Source: CAVPDE01 sp963702565 (lineage in GTDB: Bacteria; Desulfobacterota; DSM-4660; Desulfatiglandales; HGW-15). Taken from it: 64,000 nucleotides of DNA. Both the position numbers and the translations under genes were made by a program. Under the pieces are notes generated by a model. That model was given only the letters and a program-made list of their open reading frames with translations. It was not told where the DNA came from and did no database searches. The stretch lies in contig CAVPDE010000022.1 in assembly GCA_963702565.1 (NCBI GenBank), forward strand, positions 62,001-126,000, given 5' to 3'. Positions 50,219-58,692 of this stretch are shown here, piece by piece (position 1 is the first letter of the stretch; every line of letters begins with the position of its first letter).

Positions 50219-50300
50219 AATTGCGAATTGAGGAATTGAGGGATTCTGGAATTGCTCAATCCCTCAATCCCAGAATTCCAGAATCCCATAATTCCTAAAT
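50219..50300. repeat. GAATTGAGGAATTGAGGGATTC palindromic repeat
   Basis: Left units GAATTGAGGAATTGAGG / GGATTCTGGAATTG face right units CAATCCCTCAATCCC / GAATTCCAGAATCCC, giving an almost continuous hairpin. It sits between the CoA ligase and molybdenum hydroxylase genes. No gene is visible. Confidence 0.6.
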
Positions 50301-50322
50301 TTCTTTCAGAAGGAGATGAACC

Positions 50323-51189
50323 GTGAGCAAGTTTGAATACCTCATGCCCTCAACCATTGACGAGGCTATTTCCCTCCTGGTGAGCCGTGGAGAAAGGGCG
50401 AAATTCGTTGCCGGAGGCACGGATGTGATGGTCAAAATCAAGGAGGGGAAGATCACCCCTCAGTATTTGGTCTCGTTGCGGCGAGTTCAGGGCCTTGATC
50501 AGATCACCTACAAGGAGGGGGAGCTGCGAATCGGCTCTCTGGTGACTCACCGCATGCTGGAGCTCTCTCCGGTCATCCGGAAGGAGTTCCCGATTCTCAT
50601 GGACGCGGTGACGAACATCGGTTCCGTCCAGATCCGGAATGTGGCCACCATCGGCGGCAACATCGTGAACGCGGTCCCTTCGGCCGACGGCGCCATTCCG
50701 CTGATCACCCTCGGGGCCCAGGTTCGAATCAGGGGGCCGAAGGGGGAAAGAAGCATGGCCCTGGAAGACCTCTACATCGGTCCGGGGCAGACGCTGCTCG
50801 AGCCCGGCGAAATTCTTCTGGAGTTCGTGATCCCCAAACTTTTTCCACGCACGGGAGCCGCCTATGTGAAGCACACGCGGCGGGAAGCCATGGAGCTGCC
50901 CCTTCTGGGAGTGGCGGTGCTCCTGTCCTTTGCCGAGGACTTGGCCACCTGCACCGGAGCGAGAATCGGGCTGGGGGTTTTGGCGCCCACGCCCATGCGA
51001 GCGAGAAACGGAGAGGCGGTTCTCAAAGGCCAAAAAGTCACGGAGGACGTTCTACGAAAGGCAGGCAAGGCCGCGGCCGAGGAGTGCAAGGCCAGAGACA
51101 GCATACGCGGAGAGGCTTGGTATCGCAGGGAAATGGTGGAAGTTCTTGTCCCGCGCATGGCACGCCTCGCCATGGAAAGAGCACGATAG
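50323..51189 (+). CDS. Molybdenum hydroxylase FAD-binding subunit (CoxM/XdhB family)
   Basis: A 288-residue medium subunit of a xanthine dehydrogenase-family enzyme. The FAD motifs are VAGGTDVMVKIKEGK (about 30-44) and TIGGNIVNAVPSAD (about 110-123). It lacks the extra [4Fe-4S] insertion typical of 4-hydroxybenzoyl-CoA reductase HcrB; no cysteine cluster is visible. The start is GTG with AAGGAGA upstream. The iron-sulfur and Mo subunits follow directly in medium-small-large order. Confidence 0.92.
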   Translation: MSKFEYLMPSTIDEAISLLVSRGERAKFVAGGTDVMVKIKEGKITPQYLVSLRRVQGLDQITYKEGELRIGSLVTHRMLELSPVIRKEFPILMDAVTNIGSVQIRNVATIGGNIVNAVPSADGAIPLITLGAQVRIRGPKGERSMALEDLYIGPGQTLLEPGEILLEFVIPKLFPRTGAAYVKHTRREAMELPLLGVAVLLSFAEDLATCTGARIGLGVLAPTPMRARNGEAVLKGQKVTEDVLRKAGKAAAEECKARDSIRGEAWYRREMVEVLVPRMARLAMERAR

Positions 51190-51200
51190 GAGGTGTTCCG

Positions 51201-51704
51201 ATGAAGAAGGAGATTGCTTTTGTATTGAACGGGAACAGAACGGAAATGGAAGTGGACCCCTTCTGGACGCTCCTTGAACTGCTCAGGGAAGAGCTGGAGA
51301 TGACCGGAACCAAATACGGCTGCGGAAGCGGGGAATGCGGCGCCTGCACGGTGCTGGTCAACGGGAAAGCCGTCAACTCCTGCCTTTTCCCTGCCGTGGA
51401 AATCGATGGAGCCACCGTGACCACCATCGAGGGTTTGGCCAAAGCCTCGGGCGAGCTGCATCCTCTGCAGACGGCTTTCATCGAGCAGGGGGCGGTTCAG
51501 TGCGGATATTGCACGCCGGGCATGATCATGTCGGCCAAGGCCCTTCTGGATGAGAACCCCAACCCGACGGAGGATGAAATCCGCCATGCCCTGGCAGGCA
51601 ACTTCTGCCGCTGTACGGGCTATGTCCAGATTGTCGACGCGGTCAAAGCGGCAAGCCATGCCATCTCCACCAAAGGGGAGATGAGACCGAGAAAGGCGGA
51701 ATAG
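51201..51704 (+). CDS. Molybdenum hydroxylase [2Fe-2S] subunit (CoxS/XdhC family)
   Basis: A 167-residue small subunit with two [2Fe-2S] sites. The plant-type cluster is CGSGECGACTVLVNG with a later Cys (VNSCLFP). The second is CGYCTPGMIM (about 101) with NFCRCTGYVQI (about 137). The ATG at 51201 has AGGAGGT eight bases upstream; a longer frame from 51084 would overlap the FAD subunit and is rejected. Confidence 0.94.
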   Translation: MKKEIAFVLNGNRTEMEVDPFWTLLELLREELEMTGTKYGCGSGECGACTVLVNGKAVNSCLFPAVEIDGATVTTIEGLAKASGELHPLQTAFIEQGAVQCGYCTPGMIMSAKALLDENPNPTEDEIRHALAGNFCRCTGYVQIVDAVKAASHAISTKGEMRPRKAE

Positions 51705-51722
51705 AGAATGACGGAGGTCACC

Positions 51723-54044
51723 ATGGAGACAATGAGCAGTGTTGGAAAGAGAATTCCGAAGAGAGATGCCGTTGACAAAGTGACCGGCAGGGCGGCCTAC
51801 ATCCAGGATCTGAAAGTGCCTGGAATGCTTTACGGCAAGATCCTCCGGAGCAAATATCCTCATGCGAGAATCGTTCGCATTGACACCTCGAAGGCCAAGA
51901 AACTTCTGGGGGTGCGAGCGGTGATTACAGCGGAAGACGTTCCTCAAATCCGGTACGGATTCATCAAGGACCAGCCTGTGCTGAAATCCGGGAAAGTGAG
52001 GTCCTACCGGGATGAACTCGCCGCTGTGGCGGCCACAGAACCCGATATTGCGGAGGAAGCGCTTCACCTCATCGAAGTGGAGTATGAGGCTCTGCCGGGT
52101 GTTTTTGATCCTGTGGAGGCGATGAAACAGGACGCCCCGCTGATTCACGAAGAGAACAAGAGCAATATTCTCAAGATCCCTTGGAAGCTCGTGGCCGGTG
52201 ACGTAGAGGAAGCCAGGAAAGCCTCGGCTTTTGTGGCGGAGGATCGGTTCGAGGTGACCTGGGTGACCCACTGCTGCCTGGGCACAGAAGGGATCATTGC
52301 GGATTTTGACCTCCGGAACAACCTCACCACTTACCGGAACACTCAGATCCCGTCCCTAGCCCAGAGGGATTACAAGGACGCCTTGAAGGTGATGGGGCTT
52401 CCGGATGCCAAGGTCAGGATCATCAAGCCCACGATTGGCGGCGGGTTCGGCAGCAAGCTGGACACCTACGGATTTGAGTACATCGCCATCCTGCTGGCTT
52501 TCGTGACAAGGAAGCCTGTCAAGATTCAAAAGACCCGGGAGGAGGAGTTCCGTTTCACTTCCACAAGACAGCCCGCTATTGTCCAAATTGCCCAGGGATG
52601 CGACAAGGAAGGGAAGCTCACCTTCAGAGACATCTCCATGATTCTGGACAACGGTGCCTACACGTCCTGGGGAGCGACGACTCCCTCGGTCATGATGATG
52701 CCCATCTCGTCGCTCTACAAGGTTCCCAATGTCCGCTACGAGGCGAAATGCGTTTACACCAACAACACCTGGTCCCAGGCCATGAGAGGCTATGGCAACC
52801 CTCAGGCCACGTTTGCCATTGAATCCAACCTAGAGCAGCTGGCTCTAGCCGCAGGGATCGATGCCCTGGAATTCAGAATGCGCAATGCCAATGAGCCCGG
52901 TGAAGTCACTCCGCAGCGTTTCAAGATCACCACGTGTGGTCTCAAAGAGTGCATCCAGGAAGTGTCCAAGCGGCTTGACTGGGCGAGCAAGAAAAAGGGA
53001 CCGAAGGTTGAAGGCCGAGGCGTCGGCATGGCTTCTCTCATCCACGTGGGCGGCGGAGCAAGGGTGTACAAGTCCGACGGCTGCGGGACCATCGTGAAGG
53101 TGGATGACTTCGGCGCGGTGGACGTGTTCACCGGCTCCACGGACATGGGCCAGGGTGCGGACACGGTCATCGCCCAAATGGTTGCCGAGGAGATGGGAGT
53201 CCTCCCCGAAGATGTGAACATCCTCGACAGGGATACGGACGTTTGCCCCTGGGATGTGGGCGCCCACGCCAGCCGGACCACGTTCGTGGCAGGAAACTCG
53301 GCGATCATGGCCTCCAGGAGGGTCAAGGAGAAGATCCTCAATCTCGCGGCAGGATTCGTGGATCGTTGGAAAGACAAGCAGGGCAACAAGCACGAGATCA
53401 AGCTGGATTCTGACCCCAAGAACCTGGTGATCAAAGAGAGGATGGTTTACTCCATCAAGGAACCTGAAAAGAAGATCGCCCTCTCGAAAATCCTGCGCGG
53501 GGCCCATTACGAAAAGGACGGGACCATGATCATGGCGGAGGCCTTCTATGATCCGGACAATGAAAACCTGGACAGGGAATTCAAGGGGAATCTCTCCAAG
53601 GCCTACTCTTACGGAGCACACGGCGTGGAGGTCCAGGTGGACAAAGAGACGGGTAAAGTGAAGATCCTCAAGTATGTGGCAGCCCATGACGTAGGCCGGG
53701 CCATCAACCCCATGCTTCTGGAAGGACAGGTTTACGGCGGAACCGCCATGGGTGTCGGCTATGCGCTGACCGAGCGTCTGATCCTGGAAAAGGGCGAGGT
53801 CATGAACCCCAACTTCAGGGATTACAAGATGCTCACGGCCAAGGACGTGATTCCCATTGAGGCGGTTATCATCGAGACCAACGACGAGGCCGGTCCTTTC
53901 GGAGCCAAAGGAATCGGGGAGCCGGGCCTGGTGCCTTCCGCCCCTGCCATCGCGAATGCCATCTACGACGCGATCGGAGTCAGGATCAAGGAACTGCCCA
54001 TGACCCCGGAACGGGTGCTGAAGGCGATAAAGGAGAAGAAGTGA
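51723..54044 (+). CDS. Molybdenum hydroxylase molybdopterin-binding subunit (CoxL/XdhA family)
   Basis: A 773-residue catalytic subunit that hydroxylates or dehydroxylates a carbon centre using Mo-cytosine-dinucleotide-type cofactor. Motifs: PTIGGGFGSKLDTYG (about 238), QAMRGYGNPQATFA (about 347), TDMGQGADTVIAQM (about 473) and the base Glu in GAKGIGEPGLVPSAPAIANA (about 731). The AYxCSFR loop of carbon monoxide dehydrogenase is absent. I chose the ATG at 51723 with GGAGGT five bases upstream over one at 51708. Xanthine, nicotinate, isoquinoline-type or other heteroaromatic substrates are possible. Confidence 0.93.
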   Translation: METMSSVGKRIPKRDAVDKVTGRAAYIQDLKVPGMLYGKILRSKYPHARIVRIDTSKAKKLLGVRAVITAEDVPQIRYGFIKDQPVLKSGKVRSYRDELAAVAATEPDIAEEALHLIEVEYEALPGVFDPVEAMKQDAPLIHEENKSNILKIPWKLVAGDVEEARKASAFVAEDRFEVTWVTHCCLGTEGIIADFDLRNNLTTYRNTQIPSLAQRDYKDALKVMGLPDAKVRIIKPTIGGGFGSKLDTYGFEYIAILLAFVTRKPVKIQKTREEEFRFTSTRQPAIVQIAQGCDKEGKLTFRDISMILDNGAYTSWGATTPSVMMMPISSLYKVPNVRYEAKCVYTNNTWSQAMRGYGNPQATFAIESNLEQLALAAGIDALEFRMRNANEPGEVTPQRFKITTCGLKECIQEVSKRLDWASKKKGPKVEGRGVGMASLIHVGGGARVYKSDGCGTIVKVDDFGAVDVFTGSTDMGQGADTVIAQMVAEEMGVLPEDVNILDRDTDVCPWDVGAHASRTTFVAGNSAIMASRRVKEKILNLAAGFVDRWKDKQGNKHEIKLDSDPKNLVIKERMVYSIKEPEKKIALSKILRGAHYEKDGTMIMAEAFYDPDNENLDREFKGNLSKAYSYGAHGVEVQVDKETGKVKILKYVAAHDVGRAINPMLLEGQVYGGTAMGVGYALTERLILEKGEVMNPNFRDYKMLTAKDVIPIEAVIIETNDEAGPFGAKGIGEPGLVPSAPAIANAIYDAIGVRIKELPMTPERVLKAIKEKK

Positions 54045-54054
54045 ACAAACGGCA

Positions 54055-54138
54055 CACGGCGCACGGGACACGGGTCACGGCAAGACATAGAAGAGAATCC
54101 TTTTGTAATCCGTGACCCGTGCGCCGTGACCCGTAGGC
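54055..54138. repeat. CACGGCGCACGGGACACGGGTCACGG palindromic repeat upstream of hyuA
   Basis: Left units (CACACGGCGCACGGGACACG, then GGTCACGG) face right units (CCGTGACCCGTGCGCCGTGA, then CCCGTAGG). They are complementary over about 25 bases with a loop of about 30. A related copy follows inside the 3' end of hyuA. Confidence 0.65.
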
Positions 54139-54194
54139 CGCTCAGTGCAAGCAAGAACTTCTGATTTCAGAAACGCGTTACTTCGGAGCGAGAG

Positions 54195-56489
54195 ATGAGC
54201 GAAAGATACTACCGTCTGGGTTGTGACATCGGCGGAACCTTTACCGACTTTGTGTTGCTCAACGACCAAACCGGCGAACTGACGATCAACAAGTGCCTGA
54301 CCACTCCCAAGGACCCATCCGATGCGGTGGAGCAGGGCATACGCGAACTGGAGGTCAAGATCCCCGGGTTTGTGGAGAAGATGGACGAAGTGATCCACGG
54401 CACGACCCTGGTCATCAACTCCATCATCGAGAGAAAGGGGGCCAGGACCGGACTCATCACCACCCAGGGCTTCAGAGATGTGCTGGAGCTCGGCAGGGAG
54501 ATCCGCTATGCGCCCTATGACATCTTCTCGGAATATCCGAAACCCCTGGTGCCCCGGCAGTACCGTCTCGAGGTGGACGAAAGGGTCCGGAGCGACGGAA
54601 CGATCCTGAAACCTCTGGATCCGGAAGACGCGAGGCAGGTGGTGCGCGCCCTGGTGAGCATGGGAGTGGAGTCGATTGCCGTTTGCCTCCTCAACTCCTT
54701 TGAGAACCCGACCCACGAGCTCATGATCAAGGAGATCATTGAGAAGGAGGCGCCCCGTGTTTCCATATCCATCTCCTACCATGTGCTTCCGCAGATCCGG
54801 GAATATGAACGAACCAGTACAACGGTCACCAACGCGTATGTCAAGCCGCTGACCGGAAGCTATCTGGCCAGGCTCTCCGACAGACTGGAATCCATCGGCT
54901 GCAAGGGAAAGCTGTTCATCATGCTCTCCAGCGGCGGCATCACTTCCGTGGACACGGCAGCCCAGTTTCCGGTTCGAATCATCGAGTCCGGCCCGACCGC
55001 GGCGGTGATCGCCGGCCAGTACTACGGCAAGATGTTCAACCTTCCGGACATGTTCTGTTTTGACATGGGCGGCACCACGGCCAAGTCCTGCCTGATCCAG
55101 CGGGGAGTGGCGGGGGTTGTGCCCACCTTTGAAGTAGGACGGGTCCAGCGTTTCATGAAGGGAAGCGGTCTGACCATCCAGGTGCCCGTGGTGGACTTGA
55201 TGGAGATCGGAGCGGGCGGCGGAAGCATTGCCAAGGTGAGTAAACTGGGAACGCTCCAGGTCGGGCCTGAAAGCTCGAGCGCAGATCCTGGACCGATCTG
55301 CTATGCAAGAGGCGGACAAGATCCTTGCGTGACCGATGCGGATCTCCTGCTGGGATATCTCGACGAGAACTACTTCCTGGGCGGCGAGATGAAGCTCGAC
55401 AAGGAGGCTGCAAAGAAGGGCGTGATGGAAAAGATCGCCAAGCCTCTGGGAGTCACCTTTGTCCAGGCCATCTGGGGAATCCATGATCTCATCAACGAGA
55501 CCATGGCGGCTGCGGCGAAAACACACATTGCCGAAAAGGGCGGAAACCCAAAGATCGTCACGGTCGCTGCTTTCGGCGGCGCAGGGCCGGTGCATGCCTA
55601 TGGCCTTGCCAAGAAACTGGGAGCCCCGAGGCTCATTGTGCCGCCCAATGCAGGAGTCGGATCGGCTCTTGGGTTCTTCACCGCGCCCAGGGCGTTCGAC
55701 CTTGTGAGGAGCCATAAGGTGTCTCTCGCCGAGGCGAATTTTGCAGAGATCGAAAAGATCTTCCGGGAACTGGAAGCCGATGGAGAGAAGACTCTCAAGA
55801 AAGCGGGCAAGGATGAGGCGGTCCGCTTCGCGAGATCCCTGGACATGCGATTTGTGGGGCAGGGATCCGAGACGAACGTGCCCGTCACCGAGAGAGACTT
55901 CACCAGGCTGAAGAGGGAGGACATCAGGAAAAAGTTCGATCAGATTTATGAAAAGCTCTACGGGAGAACCTATCCCGACTCCGCAGTGGAATTCATCAAC
56001 TTCAAGGTGAGAGCTAGTCTTCCTGAAAGGCTTTTCAAGTTCTCGAAGCTCGACAGGAAAGGCCAGTCGCTCAAGGCGGCGGTCAAAGGGCAGCGCCCTG
56101 CCTATTCAGGAATTGCAAAGGATTTTATTCCCTACACGGTGTACGACCGGTACAAGCTTTTCCCGAATGCGAGGTTCAAAGGCCCTGCGATCATCGAAGA
56201 GAAGGAGTCCACGTTGATCGTGGGAGAGGATACGACGGTTTCTGTGGACGACTATGGATTCCTGTGGGTGGATTTCACGGCGCACGGTACACGGCGCACG
56301 GTGCAAGGGGAAAAACCAAAAGCAAAGGCCAAACCGAAAAAATCCAAGACCAAAGTGCGAGAAGTGAAGGGCAAAGGCAAACCGGCCAAGAAAAAGGTCC
56401 AGGCTCTTGCGCGAAAAGTGAAGGCAGCGAAGCCCAAGGCGAAAGCGAAAAAGGGAAAGGCAAGGAAAGCAGTACGAAAAAGAAAATAA
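54195..56489 (+). CDS. Hydantoinase/oxoprolinase family protein HyuA with lysine-rich C-terminal tail
   Basis: ATP-dependent subunit of the N-methylhydantoinase / 5-oxoprolinase / acetone- or acetophenone-carboxylase group. The actin-like ATPase folds are marked by CDIGGTFTDFVLLNDQTGEL (residues 9-28), IHGTTLVINSIIER (about 68) and FDMGGTTAKSCLI (about 288). The catalytic part ends near WVDFTAHG (about 695). The last 65 residues are almost only Lys, Ala, Pro, Arg and Gly (KAKAKPKK, AKKGKARKAVRKRK), like a histone H1 tail. The tail lies between the arms of an inverted repeat. AP-binding specificity cannot be read; hyuB follows. Confidence 0.9.
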   Translation: MSERYYRLGCDIGGTFTDFVLLNDQTGELTINKCLTTPKDPSDAVEQGIRELEVKIPGFVEKMDEVIHGTTLVINSIIERKGARTGLITTQGFRDVLELGREIRYAPYDIFSEYPKPLVPRQYRLEVDERVRSDGTILKPLDPEDARQVVRALVSMGVESIAVCLLNSFENPTHELMIKEIIEKEAPRVSISISYHVLPQIREYERTSTTVTNAYVKPLTGSYLARLSDRLESIGCKGKLFIMLSSGGITSVDTAAQFPVRIIESGPTAAVIAGQYYGKMFNLPDMFCFDMGGTTAKSCLIQRGVAGVVPTFEVGRVQRFMKGSGLTIQVPVVDLMEIGAGGGSIAKVSKLGTLQVGPESSSADPGPICYARGGQDPCVTDADLLLGYLDENYFLGGEMKLDKEAAKKGVMEKIAKPLGVTFVQAIWGIHDLINETMAAAAKTHIAEKGGNPKIVTVAAFGGAGPVHAYGLAKKLGAPRLIVPPNAGVGSALGFFTAPRAFDLVRSHKVSLAEANFAEIEKIFRELEADGEKTLKKAGKDEAVRFARSLDMRFVGQGSETNVPVTERDFTRLKREDIRKKFDQIYEKLYGRTYPDSAVEFINFKVRASLPERLFKFSKLDRKGQSLKAAVKGQRPAYSGIAKDFIPYTVYDRYKLFPNARFKGPAIIEEKESTLIVGEDTTVSVDDYGFLWVDFTAHGTRRTVQGEKPKAKAKPKKSKTKVREVKGKGKPAKKKVQALARKVKAAKPKAKAKKGKARKAVRKRK

Positions 56490-56565
56490 GCGGATGATTC
56501 GGAGGGCCAGGGGCACGGGTGAGGCTGGGGGTTTCCCGTGCGCCGTGTACCTTGTCCCTTGCACC
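56278..56565. repeat. Inverted repeat bracketing the hyuA tail
   Basis: The left arm (56278-56311, ACGGCGCACGGTACACGGCG plus CACGGTGCAAGG) lies in the hyuA reading frame. The right arm (56535-56565, CCGTGCGCCGTGTACC plus CCCTTGCACCG) lies just before the hyuB ribosome-binding site. The DNA between them encodes the whole basic tail and the hyuA stop. It is the same repeat family as 54055-54138 and 40106-40136. Confidence 0.7.
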
Positions 56566-56581
56566 GCTTCTGGAGGAGTAT

Positions 56582-58303
56582 ATGGCACGCAAGTTCGACC
56601 CGATCACGCTTGAAATCCTCTGGCGAAGACTCATCTCCGTGGTGGACGAGGCGGATACCACGGTGGCAAGGACGGCCTTTTCGAGCCTCTTGAGGGATGC
56701 TCACGATTACACCTGCATGTTCACGGATCGCAAAGGCCGGGAACTGGCACAGGGCTCGTTTGCCACACCGGGGCAGTCCGGAGCCATGGCTCTCGGGATC
56801 AAGAATCTCGTCACTAAACTTCCCGCGGGCAGCTACAAGCCCGGGGATGTTTTCATCACCAACGATCCCTGGGCTCTGGCCGGCCATCTCAATGACGTGT
56901 GCGTCATGAGCCCGATCTTCTACAAGGGAAAGATTGTGGCCTTCACGGCCTGTGTGTTTCATCACTCGGATATCGGCGGCCGTGTTTCTTCGGACAACCA
57001 CGAGGTCTTTGAAGAAGGGTTGTTCATCCCTCTGGTCAAGCTCTATGACGCCGGCGTGCTCAATGACTCGGTTCTGGACATGATTCGCTGGAACGTGCGG
57101 ACTCCCGACGAAGTGATCGGAGACATCCGGTCCCAGATCGCAGCCAACCATGTGTGTGCGGAGAAGATCTGCCAGATGCTCCAGGACAACGAGATGGACA
57201 ATTTGGATGACCTGGCGGACGAGGTCATAGGCAGAACAGAGAAGAGCATGAGGGAATCCATCGAAAAGATGCCTGACGGGATCTACCGGGCAGAAGGCAT
57301 CGTGGAGCAGATGGAAGGCAGGGCGGACATCATCATCAAAGCCGCGATCGAGGTGAAGGGAAGCGACATCATCGTGGACCTGGACGGATCGTCTCCCCAG
57401 GTGGACTGGGGCGGAAACGTGGTCTACAACTTCACCTATGCCTATGTCCACATGGCCGTGAAGAGCATGTTCGACCCCTACATCCCCAACAATGACGGGT
57501 GTGCCAGACCGATTACGCTGAAGATCCCGGAGGGGACCGTGGTGAACTGCAAGTTTCCTGCGGCTGTGGCGGCTCGCATGCAGATCGGTCACTTCATGAC
57601 CGAGATCATTTACCGGGCCCTGGCCAAGGCGGTGCCCAACCAGGTGATCGCGGCAAGCGGAGGCACGCCGGCGACGATGAATGTCTTTTACGGGAGAAGG
57701 AAAGACGGCAAGCCCTGGCATTCCGTGATCATCCGGGGAGGGGGCATGGGCGCCAGCGCATCAACGGACGGACACTATGTCTCCATCTTCCCGGCCAACG
57801 GCGCGAACACCCCTGTGGAGATATTTGAAAGCGACACCCCCCTCATTGTGGAAAAGCGGGAACTCCTTACCGACTCGGGAGGCCCCGGCAAGACGAAAGG
57901 GGGCTTGGGCCGCAGGGTTGTTTTCAGAATTCCCGACGATGAGTATGCTCCCATGCCGCCCGTGAATCTCGCAATCCAGTCCGGAAGGTACCGGTATTCT
58001 CCGGAAGGACTGTTCGGCGGCAAGCACGGCGCGAAAGCTCGGTTCCTGGTAAGCGGTCAGCCGGGGAATCCTTTTGGGCTCAGCCGGATGAAACCGGGGG
58101 ATGTGATCATTATGGATGCTGCAGGCGGCGGGGGATTCGGAGACCCGCTGGACCGCGACCCGGAAATGGTTCGGGAAGATGTGATCCAGGGCTATGTGAG
58201 CCTGGAGAAGGCAAAAGAGGATTACGGTGTGGTCATCGACCCTGCGACCATGAAGGCGGATCTTGCAGCCACCGACGCATTGCGCCGATCCATGAGAGCA
58301 TAG
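56582..58303 (+). CDS. Hydantoinase B/oxoprolinase family protein HyuB
   Basis: A 573-residue partner of HyuA in the hydantoinase or carboxylase complex. Visible motifs: FDPITLEILWRRLISVVDEA at the start, DVFITNDPWALAGHLNDVCV (about 98), SPQVDWGGNVVYNFTYAYVH and GGPGKTKGGLGRRV (about 435). Histidines for metal binding occur in GHLNDV and FHHSDIGGR. The ATG at 56582 has GGAGGAG five bases upstream; a longer frame reads repeat DNA. ATP-driven hydantoin, oxoproline or lactam opening, or carboxylation of a ketone, are all possible. Confidence 0.92.
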   Translation: MARKFDPITLEILWRRLISVVDEADTTVARTAFSSLLRDAHDYTCMFTDRKGRELAQGSFATPGQSGAMALGIKNLVTKLPAGSYKPGDVFITNDPWALAGHLNDVCVMSPIFYKGKIVAFTACVFHHSDIGGRVSSDNHEVFEEGLFIPLVKLYDAGVLNDSVLDMIRWNVRTPDEVIGDIRSQIAANHVCAEKICQMLQDNEMDNLDDLADEVIGRTEKSMRESIEKMPDGIYRAEGIVEQMEGRADIIIKAAIEVKGSDIIVDLDGSSPQVDWGGNVVYNFTYAYVHMAVKSMFDPYIPNNDGCARPITLKIPEGTVVNCKFPAAVAARMQIGHFMTEIIYRALAKAVPNQVIAASGGTPATMNVFYGRRKDGKPWHSVIIRGGGMGASASTDGHYVSIFPANGANTPVEIFESDTPLIVEKRELLTDSGGPGKTKGGLGRRVVFRIPDDEYAPMPPVNLAIQSGRYRYSPEGLFGGKHGAKARFLVSGQPGNPFGLSRMKPGDVIIMDAAGGGGFGDPLDRDPEMVREDVIQGYVSLEKAKEDYGVVIDPATMKADLAATDALRRSMRA

Positions 58304-58692
58304 TTTAGATCCTATCCAGCAAACTCTCACCACTGTTGAGAGAGGTCGCGGGTGGGGCATTGGTATCTTTTCTGGAGTGACTGGCGGGAGGCCTTCCTCA
58401 TTTCAATGGAGTTACGGAATGGGGGACCCGATGGCCCCGAGCGAAGGCGAGGGGAACAGCGAGGGGGGAGGCAGTGCCCGCCGAATCGCGAGCCGTGAGG
58501 CGAAGCGGGCGGGCATCACCCGTCCGTAACTCCTTGAAATGAGCAGGCCGTGAGACTAGGCCGCCCCTGGCGGCCTTGGAACGAAAGAAAAGACACCAAT
58601 GACACACCCGCGCGATCTGGTTACAACCAAAGGCACGCGTCAAGCCTTACGTTCTGTCTACTGACATCTTTCTTATAAAAGGAGAACAACCT
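58304..58692. repeat. Intergenic inverted-repeat element
   Basis: This 389-base gap holds no gene. Arms at about 58389-58418 and 58523-58551 are inverted copies over about 28 bases with few mismatches; the core is CATTTCAA-GGAGTTACGGA. The interior is GC-rich with a GCCCGCC...GGCGGGC stem at about 58477-58514. It looks like a non-coding MITE-like or structured RNA element. AAGGAGA before 58693 is the next ribosome-binding site. Confidence 0.6.

Noticed and set aside
50323..54044. Carbon monoxide dehydrogenase (CoxMSL) assignment
   Set aside because: The large subunit lacks the AYxCSFR active-site loop, so only the wider xanthine dehydrogenase family is supported.
54075..55715. 546-codon open frame antisense to hyuA
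   Set aside because: Shadow frame without domains; hyuA motifs are clear on the other strand.
56252..57721. 489-codon open frame antisense to hyuA/hyuB
   Set aside because: Shadow frame; its hydrophobic start merely mirrors the lysine-rich hyuA tail.
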